A stretch of 64,000 nt of DNA from Alloascoidea africana. Its lineage: Eukaryota; Ascomycota; Alloascoideomycetes; Alloascoideales; Alloascoideaceae. Both the position numbers and the translations under genes were made by a program. Every line of letters begins with the position of its first letter. The first letter of the stretch is position 1. Positions 35,259 to 47,550 of the stretch are shown here, one piece after another. The notes under the pieces were generated by a model that did not search any database, was not told the origin of the DNA, and saw only the letters and a program-made list of their open reading frames with translations. Where the stretch lies: positions 62,001-126,000 of the forward strand of contig JAKTTT010000031.1 in assembly GCA_030581615.1 (NCBI GenBank). Reading direction: 5' to 3'.

Positions 35259-36646
35259 ACTAGGTATTTTGTTTTGGTTTTATTCAGATTTTGCTGTTTA
35301 GTTCTGCTTTTGCATCTTCTACCAACATAAATCAACACTTTTCTCGTTGTCCCTAACAGAGAGAGTTACCATTTTTTTCTTTTATTATTATTATTATTGA
35401 TTTTTAGTTTCTTGATTTGCTTGTTTACTCATACTATATTATTATTATACTTTTAGTAATCATTAATTTATGCCCGTTGATATTTTTCACCGGTTTTTCT
35501 TTTCTTGGATCTTGTCCTGCTTTGCTTTACCTTGTGTATTTGGTTTTTTGCTTTTTTTTTTTTTGCGATTATGGTCCTCCTGCAAAGTCAAGGTTTTATG
35601 TATCTTAAGAAACTGTTGAACAAGTAGACAAGGACTGGATAAGGAAATAAGAGCAAAATAAAAAAGAGCACACCGAAAGTGAGTATCTCCTGAGCTTGAG
35701 TGCGTCTAAGAAAGAAAATGCAAACAGTAAACGTCTTTTGAGTTTTGAGTATGTTATTAAACAGAAAATGTAACAAAGTTGCAATTGGGATTTTTTCTCA
35801 TCTATCCGTATGCGTAAAAGCATGATCAAATTTCAAGTAAAGTTGATCATAAAACAATGTTATTACTACTAAGCACATATAGATAGATAGAGAAAGATAT
35901 ATATGAAATTTCCGCGTTCTCTCTTCTCTTTTCGTCACTCCAACACCTTTCTTGTGATATAATGTTGAGTAATATAAAAGTGAAAAAGAAAAAAAGAAAA
36001 AAGAAAAAAGAAAAAATAAAACGAAAGTTAAAGCAGGAGAAAACAATGTTCTTTAAACTATCTTTCTTTCGAAAGTCATCGTGAAATATTTAAGTGTCAT
36101 CATCAATAATCATCATCATTATCAAAAAATAAAAAGAGGGGGAAAAAAATTAGACGCTGTAAGGTACTGCTGCGATTTCAATAAAGAAAGATAAAAATGC
36201 AAAATATATAGATATTTAAAAGAGAAAATAAGCAGCTTCTTCTGTTTTTTTACACTTGCTCTTTTCGACATTTTTTGGGAATCAAAAGGAAAAAAAGTCA
36301 TGCGATGATGGATAAAGATAAAACGCAATGTGTACAAAAGGTTTTAAAAGCCTAGAAAGTGAAAAAGTGAATTAAGGAAAAAAAAAAAAGAATGAAAAAA
36401 GATCAGCATCAGAGCAAAGCGATTTTTCGAAAGTACTAGAGCTAAGAAGATACAACAAGAGTAAGAGAAATAATAATAATAATCATGATGACGATGATGT
36501 TTTATTTAAAAAAAATAGTCCCAATCGATCAAAAACCAGTTCAAAATAAACGTAAAAAGAATAAGAAGAAATAAAAATGCGTACTAACATATATCACCAT
36601 AAGAAAAAATTGATAAACATCCCAATTTCATAATCATCATAAAATC
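35259..36646. other. Convergent 3' region between HAA1-like and homeobox genes
   Basis: 1.4 kb, AT-rich, with many A/T homopolymers, a GATA tract (about 35880-35892) and ATC/AAT microsatellite pieces (36100-36120, 36470-36500). It probably contains long 3' UTRs of both genes. No coding signal. Confidence 0.45.
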
Positions 36647-39589
36647 TCATGACATTTTAGCAGCTTTCCTCAAGAGCCATTTGGATATTTCATTTTGGAC
36701 GTATTCAAGTTGAACAAAATCAATTCCATTTATAATGTGTTTTGCACCAGAACCTCCAAAACAGGTTTCATAAGCATTGGATACCTGTTCAGCTTCTGAA
36801 AAATCCGAACTTGTTTGCCAGAATTGATCCATCATATCCATTGTTGAATCAAGGTTTGTGGATCCCAATTCCCCCTGCTGTGTATCATCATCATCCTTTT
36901 CTGGTGTGTTGTTCATTTTGGTGTTTGGTTCATGGATGGAAAATTGAGGTGCTTGGCTTAGAGATAAAATCAAATCCGCAGATGTTGGTACTGTTGTTGG
37001 AGTAGACCTATTATCCAAACCAGGAACAGGAACAGTAACAGGAACATGTTGAGGTTTGACTTGAACATTTGTGATGCAGTTGAAAGAATAGGATATTTTG
37101 AATATCAATTGATCAAGATCCGAATAGGAATAATCACCATCACCATTGTTCGTCACGTCATGTGGTGCTAAAGACAAGGCCTGAGAGTTTGTAGGAGAAA
37201 CAGGTGTGCCCAAATTACCACTATTGTTTGTTGTTCTAATGCTCTTGGTGTTTGTGAACAGATAGGTTATCGTGGCAGTGTTGAAAGAGACAAGTACAAC
37301 GAGGTTGTTTTGCTTCATGAGTTTTAAAATCTCAATTGGATCATCCATCACGTTTGAAGGAACAGAAGGGACCATGTAGCCGAAGCCCGGATCCCTTACT
37401 CGTCTCAAAGTTCCAATGCAAATGTTGTTTAGCGCCACGGGTACAATATCTGCAGTAACGGGTATCACATTTTCTTCAGCACCACCACTTAAATTAACAT
37501 TGGCATTGACATTGACATTGACATTGACGCCGATGTCGCTGTTGCCGGTTTCAGGAAGATCAAAAGCGGACATTATGCTCTGATGAGAAATTACAGTTGG
37601 ACTGGATGTTAGAGCGGACCAATTATCATGTGTGGCTGTGGCTATAGAAGTATTAGTGGTTGGAGGATATGCAGTTGCTGTCAAAATGGAAGAAGGACTA
37701 GAGTCCGAATCAGGTGTAGCGCTTGTATCCCAGCTACCGTAGTAATAAGGAGAAGAATATCTGGACAAGCCACCACCAGGTTTCAAGGGGCCATACAAAG
37801 AACTGCTCGAAGTGTTTGCATTTGCATTTGTATTTGTACCGTTGGGGGTTGGATAATCGATCGGGTCTATGAAATCGTAAAGAGTTCGCAAAGAAGCACT
37901 GGGTGATCTTGAGTAAGGATAGGACGAAAAAGAGTTGAGAGAGGACCGAGATGAAAAGGAAAACGCATGGTTGGAAACCGAAGATATAGATCCTGATTCG
38001 TGTCCCAGGCACGGACCACTGAAGCTGTTTGAGCTGGAGCTGGTTCCTGTTCCTGTTCCTGTGCCGGTACCGGTACCAATGGCTCCCAAAAAGCCTCCAC
38101 CGGGAAAGGAGAGAGGGCCGGAGCCTCTGTGGGAAACGGAAGAATCGGAGCGGCAGGAAGAGGGATAATTGAGAGATCTGCTGGAATGTGCTGGGGAGCT
38201 GAAGGAGCCCGAATTGGAGGAGGAAGTGTTTGTCGAGGTTGTGACGGCAGCCAGGGGCCATTGGGCCAGCTGGTGGTGTTCTTCGAGGATGGTAGACGAA
38301 CTCTCTCCTGTCCAAGGGTTCTGGAGAACGGGCACCGGAGCCATTTCCTGGGGCCATCCAGCCTCGCCATGGTCGGCCAGATTTTGAAACATGTTGCCGT
38401 TTGGGTTCCCGTTTGCATTTCTGGTCCCGTTCCCGTTCCCGTTCCCATTCCCGTTAGCACTTGGTTGCGGGAGTTGGAACTCGAATGCCAGCTCCTGTTT
38501 CATCTGGGACGATGCATCCGTAATTGGGTTTGCCATATCGCCCAGGTTCATCTTAAAGTCCAAAGGGATTGAGTTTGAGTGCACTTTTGTGCGCCCATTG
38601 CGGAAGAAAACGCTTGTGCTGGTTGCGGCGCCGTCTACGATTGAGCCTGAGCCTGAGCCTGAGGTTGAGGTTGAACTTGCACTTAGTACGGTCGGGGTGC
38701 TGGAGTGTCTTAGTGAGGTCAAAGTCTGGCTGTTGTTTGGTCTTTCGAGGGCATGAGCTTGGGATATCGTCATTGAAGATGGGTTTTGTGTATTCATATG
38801 TATGCTATTGTGCAGATTGTTTTTGTCCTGCTGATGCTGCTGCTGCTGCTGTATGTTTTTGACCAGAAAGCTGTTCATATTGTTTGCGACTCCGTCAAAA
38901 AAACCGTTCAGCAGAGGCTGCGGCGATTGCTGATGCTGATGCTGAGACTGAGACTGAGACTGAGCCTGATGAGGCTGGTGTTGGTGATGCTGTTGAAAGA
39001 TTTTCTTCTTTTTGGACCTTGCTCGTTGGTTCTGGAACCATATCTGGACGGTTCGTTCAGGAAGACCAATTGCTTCGCTTATGCTTTTCCGAACCAGAGA
39101 TGAAGGATTTGGATTTCGCTCGAATTCGGTCTGCAGCACATGGTATTGGTTGGTATTAATCTTCTGTCGTTTCTGGGGCCGTTCGGACCTGGAGGCAGAG
39201 GCCGAAGAGGCCGTGGAGGCCATGGAGGAGGCGAGCGTGGAACTTGGGGCCGTCGCTGGAGCGGTCGCAGCAGATCCAGGGGAAGAGTAAGAAGGAGGGT
39301 TGAGAGGCAGCGCATCCGCGGGCGGCAGCGGGCGAGGAGGGGCCCTTGCGGGCGGATGGGCGGTGGGCGAGAAGCGAGCCGGGGCGGCGGTGGAAGGCAT
39401 TGAGTCGTGCCGGGAGGGTCTGGGGGTGGGACTGAAGCTGGAGCTGGAGCTGGAGCAGCAGGCCTGGGGGTAGGAAGAGGAACTGGGACTGGTGAGCCTG
39501 CACGGGAGAGGTTCTGTGGGAGGTGGTTTGGGGGCTGCTGTGGCGGACGTGCGCGGCAGAGAAGGCAGAGAAGGCACACTCAGTAGCAT
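36647..39589 (-). CDS. Homeodomain transcription factor, PHO2/GRF10-like
   Basis: 980 residues from the ATG at 39589. That start (MLLSVPSLPS) was chosen because a TATATA box lies upstream near 39662-39671; the frame is open back to 39913 but that part is Arg/Gln-rich and would lie upstream of the TATA. The homeodomain (about residues 135-195) reads RPQKRQKINTNQYHVLQTEF, then NPNPSSLVRKSISEAIGLPE, and recognition helix VQIWFQNQRARSKKKK. The spacing with NPNPS and ERTVQIWFQN resembles Pho2/Grf10. The C-terminus carries a conserved-looking block (MDDPIEILKLMKQNNLVVLV, then SYSFNCITNVQVKPQ). The middle is Gln/Asn/Ser/Gly repeats. Pho2-type factors pair with bHLH or Myb partners in phosphate and purine control; that role is inference. 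Confidence 0.75.
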   Translation of the reverse strand: MLLSVPSLPSLPRTSATAAPKPPPTEPLPCRLTSPSSSSYPQACCSSSSSSFSPTPRPSRHDSMPSTAAPARFSPTAHPPARAPPRPLPPADALPLNPPSYSSPGSAATAPATAPSSTLASSMASTASSASASRSERPQKRQKINTNQYHVLQTEFERNPNPSSLVRKSISEAIGLPERTVQIWFQNQRARSKKKKIFQQHHQHQPHQAQSQSQSQHQHQQSPQPLLNGFFDGVANNMNSFLVKNIQQQQQHQQDKNNLHNSIHMNTQNPSSMTISQAHALERPNNSQTLTSLRHSSTPTVLSASSTSTSGSGSGSIVDGAATSTSVFFRNGRTKVHSNSIPLDFKMNLGDMANPITDASSQMKQELAFEFQLPQPSANGNGNGNGNGTRNANGNPNGNMFQNLADHGEAGWPQEMAPVPVLQNPWTGESSSTILEEHHQLAQWPLAAVTTSTNTSSSNSGSFSSPAHSSRSLNYPSSCRSDSSVSHRGSGPLSFPGGGFLGAIGTGTGTGTGTGTSSSSNSFSGPCLGHESGSISSVSNHAFSFSSRSSLNSFSSYPYSRSPSASLRTLYDFIDPIDYPTPNGTNTNANANTSSSSLYGPLKPGGGLSRYSSPYYYGSWDTSATPDSDSSPSSILTATAYPPTTNTSIATATHDNWSALTSSPTVISHQSIMSAFDLPETGNSDIGVNVNVNVNANVNLSGGAEENVIPVTADIVPVALNNICIGTLRRVRDPGFGYMVPSVPSNVMDDPIEILKLMKQNNLVVLVSFNTATITYLFTNTKSIRTTNNSGNLGTPVSPTNSQALSLAPHDVTNNGDGDYSYSDLDQLIFKISYSFNCITNVQVKPQHVPVTVPVPGLDNRSTPTTVPTSADLILSLSQAPQFSIHEPNTKMNNTPEKDDDDTQQGELGSTNLDSTMDMMDQFWQTSSDFSEAEQVSNAYETCFGGSGAKHIINGIDFVQLEYVQNEISKWLLRKAAKMS

Positions 39590-42500
39590 GCCAGAGACGA
39601 TAACAAGAACAAGAACAGCAGAAACGGCTCCCGCTCGCTCCGTGGCAGGCGGCAGACGGTCGCCAATATATAGATGAGCTTCTGGGTGCTTCTGCTTCTG
39701 CTCCCGCTCCTGGTCTTGGTCCTGGTCCTGGGCCCGGAGGAGCTCTGGTTGGCGCTCTGGGTTTTTTTTTGCCAACCGGCTGGGGCCGCCACAGCTGCAA
39801 TGCGCCCGGGCCCCTGCACGCGTGCGCCGCTTGCCGCTTTGGGCCGCGCCTGCAGGAGGCCGCGTGCTGGGCTTCTCCAGCGCGAGCCCGCTGGAAAAGG
39901 AAACCGCCAGCACCCAAACCTAAAGAGCATGCCAGCCTGAGGTTCGGCTTGCTGGGTTTGCTCTGGGGCCTGGGTCTGTTGCCTGGGTCTGGTCCTTGCC
40001 TGGTCCTTGCGCTCTGCGTTTGTGCCCGCCTCGGCCTCTCTGGCCATCTCATCTCTGTAAACTTGGCATCTGGCCTGGTCTCCAACAGAGCTCCTCCAAC
40101 CCTTGTCCGCTAGAGATGACCGGGCTCAGGCCCCCCAGCTGCCAATAGATAAAGTCTTGTGGATATGGGCATCGGCAAAATAAAGCAAGAAGAAACCTAA
40201 TCTCCAACATGATCGCTGTCACACCTAAAAGTTTAAAAACGAAAAAGAAAACAACTAACTGGTGCACCGCTTTGCTTTTCTTTTTCTGATTCAGATACAA
40301 ATATCAACTCATACTAAACGCTATCGCGCAAACAATTATCCAAGCCCTAAGCGCCCGCAAAACCTCCAGAATCGTAAATCGCTATTGGTACCGACAGAGG
40401 TCACACTCACAGAGTTTTTTGCTCACTTGCACACCGACTCTTGCATTCATATACGACATCAAAAGCTGGTAAATCCTTTGCTACAAGGAGTATCTGCTTT
40501 GCACCTTGCAAAACCTTAGAATCCCAATATCCAATTTTTATTAGATCATCATTACAATGACATTTGCGCCATCCCCAAGTAAGGTTCCTACTACTCCACT
40601 CCTCGGTAATGGTTCTTCTGTTTTTTCCTTCTAACCGTTCCCCCCCGCAAATCTTGATCTTTAGTCTCAATAATGAACCGATAATGTCATTTTTGTTATC
40701 TCCATTAATATCCAAAGCTATGGCTGAAACTCAGTTCCAGACCAATACCAAATCATCTGCAAAATTCAGTCAAAACAATACAATCCAATGTCTTTACTAC
40801 ACATTGCTTGATCCTTTGTAACTTTAAAGATATACCCTCCCTCCCCGCAGACCCCCTAAATCCATGTTTGTTATTCAAACCCATTTCTCATCGCCTCCAG
40901 TTGTTGTATCATCCATAGTTATCCACTTTTTTCTTGATAGAAAGCTGTTGTAATGTGTTCAACTAGTCTATATCTCTTTTCTTTGCTCTTCCCGCAAACA
41001 TTGAAAGAGACTTTGGATTCAGCTTGGCACTTGCACAAACATCCATACTCTATCACTCTCCAAATATGCAACAAGAATCTGGATCGCTCTCTTAACATCA
41101 CACAGAAACCCAAGTCCCATCACTACTCAATCTTCTCCGCCTAATCACAAAATCTGTCTTAGATCGGCTCTGCTTCTCCCTCCCCCGCTTTCTGCCTTGT
41201 AATGCTTCAGCTTTTTTATCTATTATTATTATTATTTAGTATTATTATTTTTCGCTTTTCATTTCAGCCGTTCCTAGCATGGTATTATTTTCCGCAAATG
41301 ACACATAAATCTGCCATCGGAAATCCTGCAAACCACAGACGTGCGTTAAAGTGCAGACACAAAACTCAATCGTTACCACAAACTACAAATTTTTCAAAAT
41401 TTGGAATTTTATATCATTTAGTAGATTCTTCAACTATTGGGACATGTCCGAATATCCAACACAGTGAAGATGCTGATGCCGATTTTTACTCGATCATTGT
41501 AGCGTTCGTCATTGATACCATTAACATCATCATCGTCTGATAGATTGTTCACCTTCACTCTGGATCTGGAACCAGTTGCAGTTTCTGGTAATATTGTCTT
41601 TGCCAAGGCGATCTGCAGATTCGCCATCCAGTTGGATTTTCCGGGGTAAGCGCTTGTTGCACAAACAGTGCCCAAGAAAAAAAAAAAAGGGATCAAAAAT
41701 GTACGGGCTAGGCTTCCCATACATACATAAAACATGGGCTTATATGTGTCTGTAAGTACAAAAGTTAACTTGAGGTTACACCTTATCACTCGATCGCAGT
41801 AAACCACCACGTGGAGAATTGTAGGTGGTTCCGCATTGGTGCTTAGACTCTCGTCAGACCATCATCATGTTTCCTGTGATTGCCCAGCATCTTCATCAAC
41901 ACCAACTGTGCTTGAGAGCATCTGTCGAGGAGGGGGAAGAACTGATCTCGTCATTTCTTGTCGTAATGCACAGTATAAGCCTTGGAGTTTCCTTTTTCTG
42001 GATATAAATCTCTCTCTACTCAACACGAGCCTGCTCTGGTGGGGTTTCTTCTAGAAGAACAAAACAAAAATACAAATACACACATTTGCCCTATTTTCCT
42101 ACAAGTTATTCTCAATCTCCAAACTTTACCATCCCTGCTCTTGTTCTTGGTCCAAAAACGGGATCCTCCGAATCTACTTTGTACTGACACTGCTGCTGGC
42201 ACTGCTGCTTTAGCAAAACTAACCGACATGGCGGTGTCATGCGGCCATACATATCCGCCCAACGCCCAACGTTTTCAAATAGATCTTGTAACCCAAGGTC
42301 CTTCTTCCTTGTACTTGCACTTGTACCTGTACTTTTTTCTTGTCCTAGAAAATGTAACCGACTGGGCCATGTTTCGTCGCGGCCCGTTACAGGGGTCAAC
42401 GACTATTGTATATCTGTATCTGTCACAACACCACACACAACAGTGTTGAATATCATCGTACGTTGTTGGAGAAAAAAAGTCTGGTCTGATATAACAGATT

Positions 42501-44879
42501 TTGTATTCGTATTCTTTTATTCTACATAACAGAAAGCTCCTGCAAACAATGTATGCTGTAAACTTTTGGTTGACCACCTTTTTGCCTTTCATAATTGAGC
42601 CTTCCTGTTTCTTTCTCGTTTTTATCACTATTTTCGCATTAATCCGAGTTTGTTTCTTTTGTGGTTTAGAGAAAACTAGTCCGACATTTTTGTCTGTGTC
42701 CTCAGTAAACAGTATGATTTTCGATGTTAGGAGAGAACTCACCCCATACTTTTATCGAAAATCATCACAAATGTTTTATCACCTTTTTTTGAGAAACTAT
42801 TTGTTCATGTTTCTGTTTGAGGCATTTGGGGTTGGCTGTTTTCTTTCCCTTTTGTATCATCTACATCTTCTCAATCTCATCAAGATTAATCTCTTCAAGA
42901 CACACTTGGATTGTTTCAAATTGGAGTGTATTTTTGTGTTCTTGATAACACGCAATTCATTTACACTAAAAAAAAGACAAAAAGAAATGATAATTTTCAA
43001 GTTTTGATATTTTTTTATTGATTTGAAATGTGTGTGGAGAAAACCGAAGAAAAAGGCTAAATTTAGATGTTTTCTCGTTTCCAATAAATTTGAGGACCCC
43101 AAAAGGAATCACTCAACCGTGGTACTTTATGCTTGCTCAACACAAATCATTTAAATGAGCATTTTGTTCCTAAATCGCCATATCTCTGCTCCAGGTCAAT
43201 GGTATATCATAAACATGATGCAACTGCTCTTAACTAACAATTACAAACAAGAACAATGACAAATATCGTGAACTTGAACCGAACTTAACGCCTATTGCGA
43301 CACCTGCCGTTAAAACCTCCAATTCAAAGTCTTAGAATTCAATAATCACGTATTGGTCTCGTGAATAGTTACAAGCGTTCTCTTTTTCTTGAAGATGATT
43401 GTGAACGCTTGTCAAATACAAAACCCGAACTTTTCATTTGTATAATCTTGAATCGTACATCTTTGGGAAATGCCCCACAACTTGACAAATAGATACAATG
43501 GATCAAAAAAAAATGTCACAGAATCTCTCTCACTATAGTGAAACTTGAAATGAAATGAAATGAACCATCACACGACAAACGCTAAACCAAAAATTGTCCA
43601 AAAATTTACTTGATTGATTGACAAAACAGCCATTTTTCCATTTAGTCTCTTTCGCTTTCTGTTGTTATCTGCTTATCTCGGCTGAAGGCAATTTTGGCCC
43701 TTTTGCTCTTGAATAATATCCAAAAAATAGAGTTTCTCAAAAATCCCAAGTCAACTCAACTCAACTCAAAAAAGTAATGCATCGCCCATTCAGATGTGCT
43801 TCATCATGTCTATTAAAACAATACTAACCCTTGTTGAATTCCACAGCAATGTGTCAATCAACTTTTCATGACCCACAAGCCCAATAACCTTAGACATTAT
43901 GGGATCCTTACTGCGAAGAATCCAAAAGTTTGGTGTACCAACAATAAAGCCGATTCAAACTTCCACAATACAAACCGGAACAAGAAAAAGAAGAAGAAAA
44001 AATGGTCTGCTTCAATTGGTAAGCAATTACACTTGCGGAACTGTACCTATTTTTTATGCCTTTGAGTAGAACCTGGTCAATTGTCAATTTTCCATGATGC
44101 AGTGAATGCATTAGCAACAAATCAAAGTTTCCAGCGTTGTTGTCGGTTTTTTTTAAACTACTACTTTTGAAGGGTACCGCTTTTGTCACAAGGATCAAAA
44201 CAAGATGGTGCAACTCCCTGCTTCTTCAAATATTCTAGTTTTTGAAAACGAAGTTTCTTATCCGAACAAACAGGAACAGATATCCGTGACAAGGTTTGAC
44301 AGATCGAGAGGCACAAGACAGTTAGACTTGGCGGTTCAATAAAACAGTACATATCGCTCATGGTCTCTATCTTTAGATGATAGCTTGGTGGTGAACAATG
44401 TGGTCGTTTTGGTTGTTTTCTTAGGTGCCTGCCGTTTAATATTATACACTGTGCTGGTGCTATTTAAATTAAATATCGATGGGAAATGTAGATATGGAAC
44501 AATCGTTGCAGCGACATTGATGTAAGATGGGTTTGAAACAGCCTCTCTTGTTTTATAATGGAATAGTACATAGTCTTGTTACTGGGTGATGGTTCCAAAT
44601 GCTTTCAATCGGAATTGAAAAACCCGTATACGAGAGATAGACAGGTAAACACAACCAAAATTCCCGCCTTTGCCTTGAAGCTGAGATACATACTCTACAA
44701 CTCAGCTGTTAGAGCTGGTACCCACCAACCCACAGCGATTGCTTCCAGAATATTTTCTCAATAGACAGATACTTAAACCTCACTAAATCTCCTTAAATTT
44801 TTTTTCCCATCACATCAAATTTTGATACTACACTTCTACAGCTCGTTACTACACACTCTCTTTTCCAATTCATTTCGAA
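39590..44879. other. 5.3 kb gene-poor region upstream of the homeobox gene
   Basis: The left 0.6 kb (39590-40150) is GC-rich and contains the TATA box and probably the leader of the homeobox gene. From 40150 to 44880 the DNA is AT-rich with no frame I can recognise. Frames such as 41430-41810 (minus) and 42501-43007 (plus) have no family signature. No tRNA B box was seen. A small intron-rich gene cannot be excluded. Confidence 0.45.
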
Positions 44880-45239
44880 ATGCTCTTCAACAAAGTTGCT
44901 GGTTCTACTTTGCTTTTTGCTTCTCTTGCTTGTGCTGGCACACTAGAAACATTTTACTACTCATCAACAGCTACCTCCTCTGCTGGTCAGAGCGAGGAAA
45001 CTGGAGTCTCTGCAACAGCCATTGCATACGACGATGCCGCAATTTCTGGTACACCAAGCGCCAACTTCTTCCAAGGTTTTTTCGGACCAAGACGCTCTGG
45101 ACAATCAGGCGCACCTAAACTCGGTGTCCCAATCAGACAGTCAGGTTCAGCAGCTCCAACTGGTTCATTCGGTGGTTTCAGTATGGGAACTTTTGAATCT
45201 GCAAATGCAGGAAGCCCAAGCGCCGAGATTTTGGTTTGA
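44880..45239 (+). CDS. Small predicted secreted protein of unknown function
   Basis: 119 residues. Residues 1-20 (MLFNKVAGSTLLFASLACAG) look like a classical signal peptide with a cut near ACA-G or CAG-T. The mature part is Ser/Ala/Gly/Pro-rich with few charges, holds one dibasic pair (GPRRSGQSG, near residue 71) that could be a Kex2 site, and has no cysteine after the signal region. The codon use is highly biased towards favoured codons, as in strongly expressed genes. I recognise no family. It could be a cell-wall or extracellular peptide precursor. It stands alone: the next genes are more than 1 kb away on the right and about 5 kb on the left. Confidence 0.6.
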   Translation: MLFNKVAGSTLLFASLACAGTLETFYYSSTATSSAGQSEETGVSATAIAYDDAAISGTPSANFFQGFFGPRRSGQSGAPKLGVPIRQSGSAAPTGSFGGFSMGTFESANAGSPSAEILV

Positions 45240-46245
45240 AATCTACAAATCATGCTCCAAATCCAAATGTCATGACAGTGTATACAATGAAAAAAAGTTT
45301 TCTTGATTTTAGCCCCCATTGATTTGATGAGTTTGTTTTTCTAGTCAGCATAGATAAAAGAATTCTGCAATGCTTCAAACAGACATTAAACGTAAATTCA
45401 GTAAAGATAATCCCCAATACAAAGCGTTTAAAAAAAATACAGCACATTATGAGAGTCGCAATCGGAAGGAATTAAAAAAATAAAGTGGTGCAGCTACTGC
45501 CAAACAAATGGTAAGATTCGCTGTTGGAAAGGAGTTGAACAGTTTTCTATTCAGTAATTAACCAAAAAAAGTCCAGAATTGCTACTAAAAGCACAATATT
45601 ATTGAGACTTCTGTACATGTACCTTCCTATTCATCTCTTTATTGTCATCTAACACTCGATTTATTGTAGACATCTGCTTTTTCTTGATGAGTTTCCGTTG
45701 GCCATGCAGACCCTGATTCTGTGGGAATAATAAGCCTGCTTTTCGTTTACTGTGATATACTCTTGATATACCTCAGTCTAAGCATTGTTCTTCCTGTTAT
45801 TATTCCTTCACATACTTTGCTTATTTGACTTGTTTTTTTGAGATTTGTTCGTATCTGTCTCGAAACTGAGGTGACAGGTGCTCCTGGACAAAGCTAGCCT
45901 AAGGCAAGCTAAATACCAGAATTCTGGGTAATGAAACTGATATTCCTGACCAAAAATTTGGAGTCAAACCAGAGAGGCTTTGACTAGTTGTTTTCATTTG
46001 GTAAAGTTAGTGAAATTCACAATCAAAAGAGCAATGATTAAGGTTACCCGGTCACGCAAGTTCGCACTACAGCCCTATTTTATATCACATGATAATTAAT
46101 TATTACCTTCCAGATTAGGAAGTCCTACACAATTGTGTTTGTGTGTGTAAATATCAGCACATGTAACTGTGGGCATATGCGCTGAGTAGACCGAATTTTT
46201 GTACACGATCCATTGACAAGTTTAAGCAACTCTGTAGTGAGCAAG
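45240..46245. promoter_or_regulatory. RPS18 upstream region with TTACCCGG motif
   Basis: 1.0 kb, mostly featureless. GGTTACCCGG at 46043-46052, about 200 bp before the RPS18 ATG, is identical over ten bases to sites at 22828-22837 and 32630-32639. It is followed by GTCACGC. This suggests a Reb1-like nucleosome-positioning factor at the RPS18 promoter. Confidence 0.5.
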
Positions 46246-47041
46246 ATGTCATTTGTAGTTCAAGAGCAGGGCAGTTTCCAGCACATTCTTCGGTAAGTGG
46301 ATTGATTTGGTTTCATCTCGAAAAGGTCTAGGGAAGATATGAATTAAGGAGAGCATCTCAGGTCTATTGAACGAATTCAACATTGATGAAAATGAAGCTT
46401 GATATTTCAACAAAAGACAATACCTGATAGGATATACCCTGTTATATCATTCGCGATACAGTTAAACAATCTTGAGAATGACGCTCAGCATGAGTATATT
46501 TGGATTATGAACGACATTGAAATATTCAGACGTTTGTGAAACGATTCCCTAAGCCCTAGACCATCAAGAAGATATCATTAAAGAAACTTTCCCTCGAATT
46601 ATATGACTAACGTTCATTTCTAGTCTCCTCAACACCAATGTTGATGGTAGAATCAAGATTATGTACGCTTTGACCACCATCCGTGGTGTCGGTCGCCGTT
46701 ACGCCAACTTGGTGTGCAAGAAGGCCGATGTTGATCTCAACAAGAGAGCCGGTGAGCTCACCCAGGAAGAGCTGGAGAGAATTGTTACAATCATGCAAAA
46801 CCCTACCCAGTACAAAATCCCCACCTGGTTTTTGAACCGTCAGAGAGACATTGTTGACGGAAAGGACACACACATTTTGGCCAATCAATTGGAATCCAAG
46901 CTACGTGAAGATTTGGAACGTCTCAAGAAGATGAGAGCCCACCGAGGATTGAGACACTACTGGGGTCTCAAGGTCCGCGGTCAACACACAAAGACCACCG
47001 GAAGAAGAGGAAAAGTTGTTGGTGTTACCAAGAAGAAATAA
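46246..47041 (+). CDS. RPS18: 40S ribosomal protein S18 (uS13)
   Basis: uS13, which contacts the ribosome's head and intersubunit bridge B1. Exons 46246-46292 (47 nt) and 46624-47041 give 154 residues. Exon 1 is [16 protein letters not shown]; exon 2 [31 protein letters not shown], then [14 protein letters not shown] and the C-terminal [17 protein letters not shown]. The sequence and length match yeast Rps18 closely. The 47-nt first exon equals that of S. cerevisiae RPS18A/B as I recall them, so the intron position is ancient. CTG at 46772-46774 encodes the conserved Leu of EELERI, which supports the standard code. Confidence 0.97.
46293..46623 (+). other. RPS18 intron
   Basis: A 331-nt intron, the second longest in the window, with donor GTAAGT, branch GACTAAC near 46605 and acceptor TTCTAG. 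I looked for box C/D and found no complete pair. Confidence 0.93.
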
Positions 47042-47550
47042 GGATGGACGAGTTTTTTTACATCTCTCAATATGTGTTGTTCTTTTAGTTACACAGAAAC
47101 AAAAAACTGGCATGTACGAGTTGAAATAGAAAAAGTATGCTTAATGAGTACTTTACCCACTTTAATGCTTCTACAGTAAATATAAATAAAGTAAGGTACT
47201 GTAGTTATAAAAAAATACCTCTCCACACAAGTAGGTCCTGTTTCAACAAAGTGCAATCTGTGGCAAAAAAACAAGCGATTACTTAACTGTACGCAGGTGA
47301 AACTACATAGTCATAATACGAACCGTGGCGTTGAGCCCCGTTCTCAATCTCAGTCTGTTTTTTGCACAGTTACAAACTTTCTATGATGATTGCCAAAGAT
47401 TACAAGTTACACGTATTTCACTGCTGTAACCTTTTTTTTTTTTGTTGTTAGTACTGCTCAGTATTGGACCAAAGTTGGAATCTCTAAGCTGATATAAAAA
47501 AAGCTCCATAGTTTTCCTTTGGCTCTCAAACAAGAACAAAAACTACAACC
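47042..47550. other. RPS18 3' region / ARF-like promoter
   Basis: 509 bp, AT-rich, with a T-run near 47430-47442. GATATAAAAAAAG near 47491 could be a TATA element about 60 bp before the ARF-like start. No gene is seen. Confidence 0.4.

Noticed and set aside
39590-39913. N-terminal extension of the homeobox protein to 39913
   Set aside because: A TATATA box lies inside it, about 75 bp before the ATG at 39589, and the extension is low-complexity.
41430-41810. 126-codon minus-strand frame in the gene-poor region
   Set aside because: Contains an attractive acidic stretch but no recognisable domain; the T-rich start reads as a fake membrane segment.
42501-43007. 168-codon frame with hydrophobic segments in the gene-poor region
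   Set aside because: Phe/Leu-rich because of T-rich DNA; no family signature and no promoter-like context.
46293-46623. Box C/D snoRNA inside the RPS18 intron
   Set aside because: A TGATGA and one CTGA occur about 45 nt apart, but there is no terminal stem and the spacing is too short.
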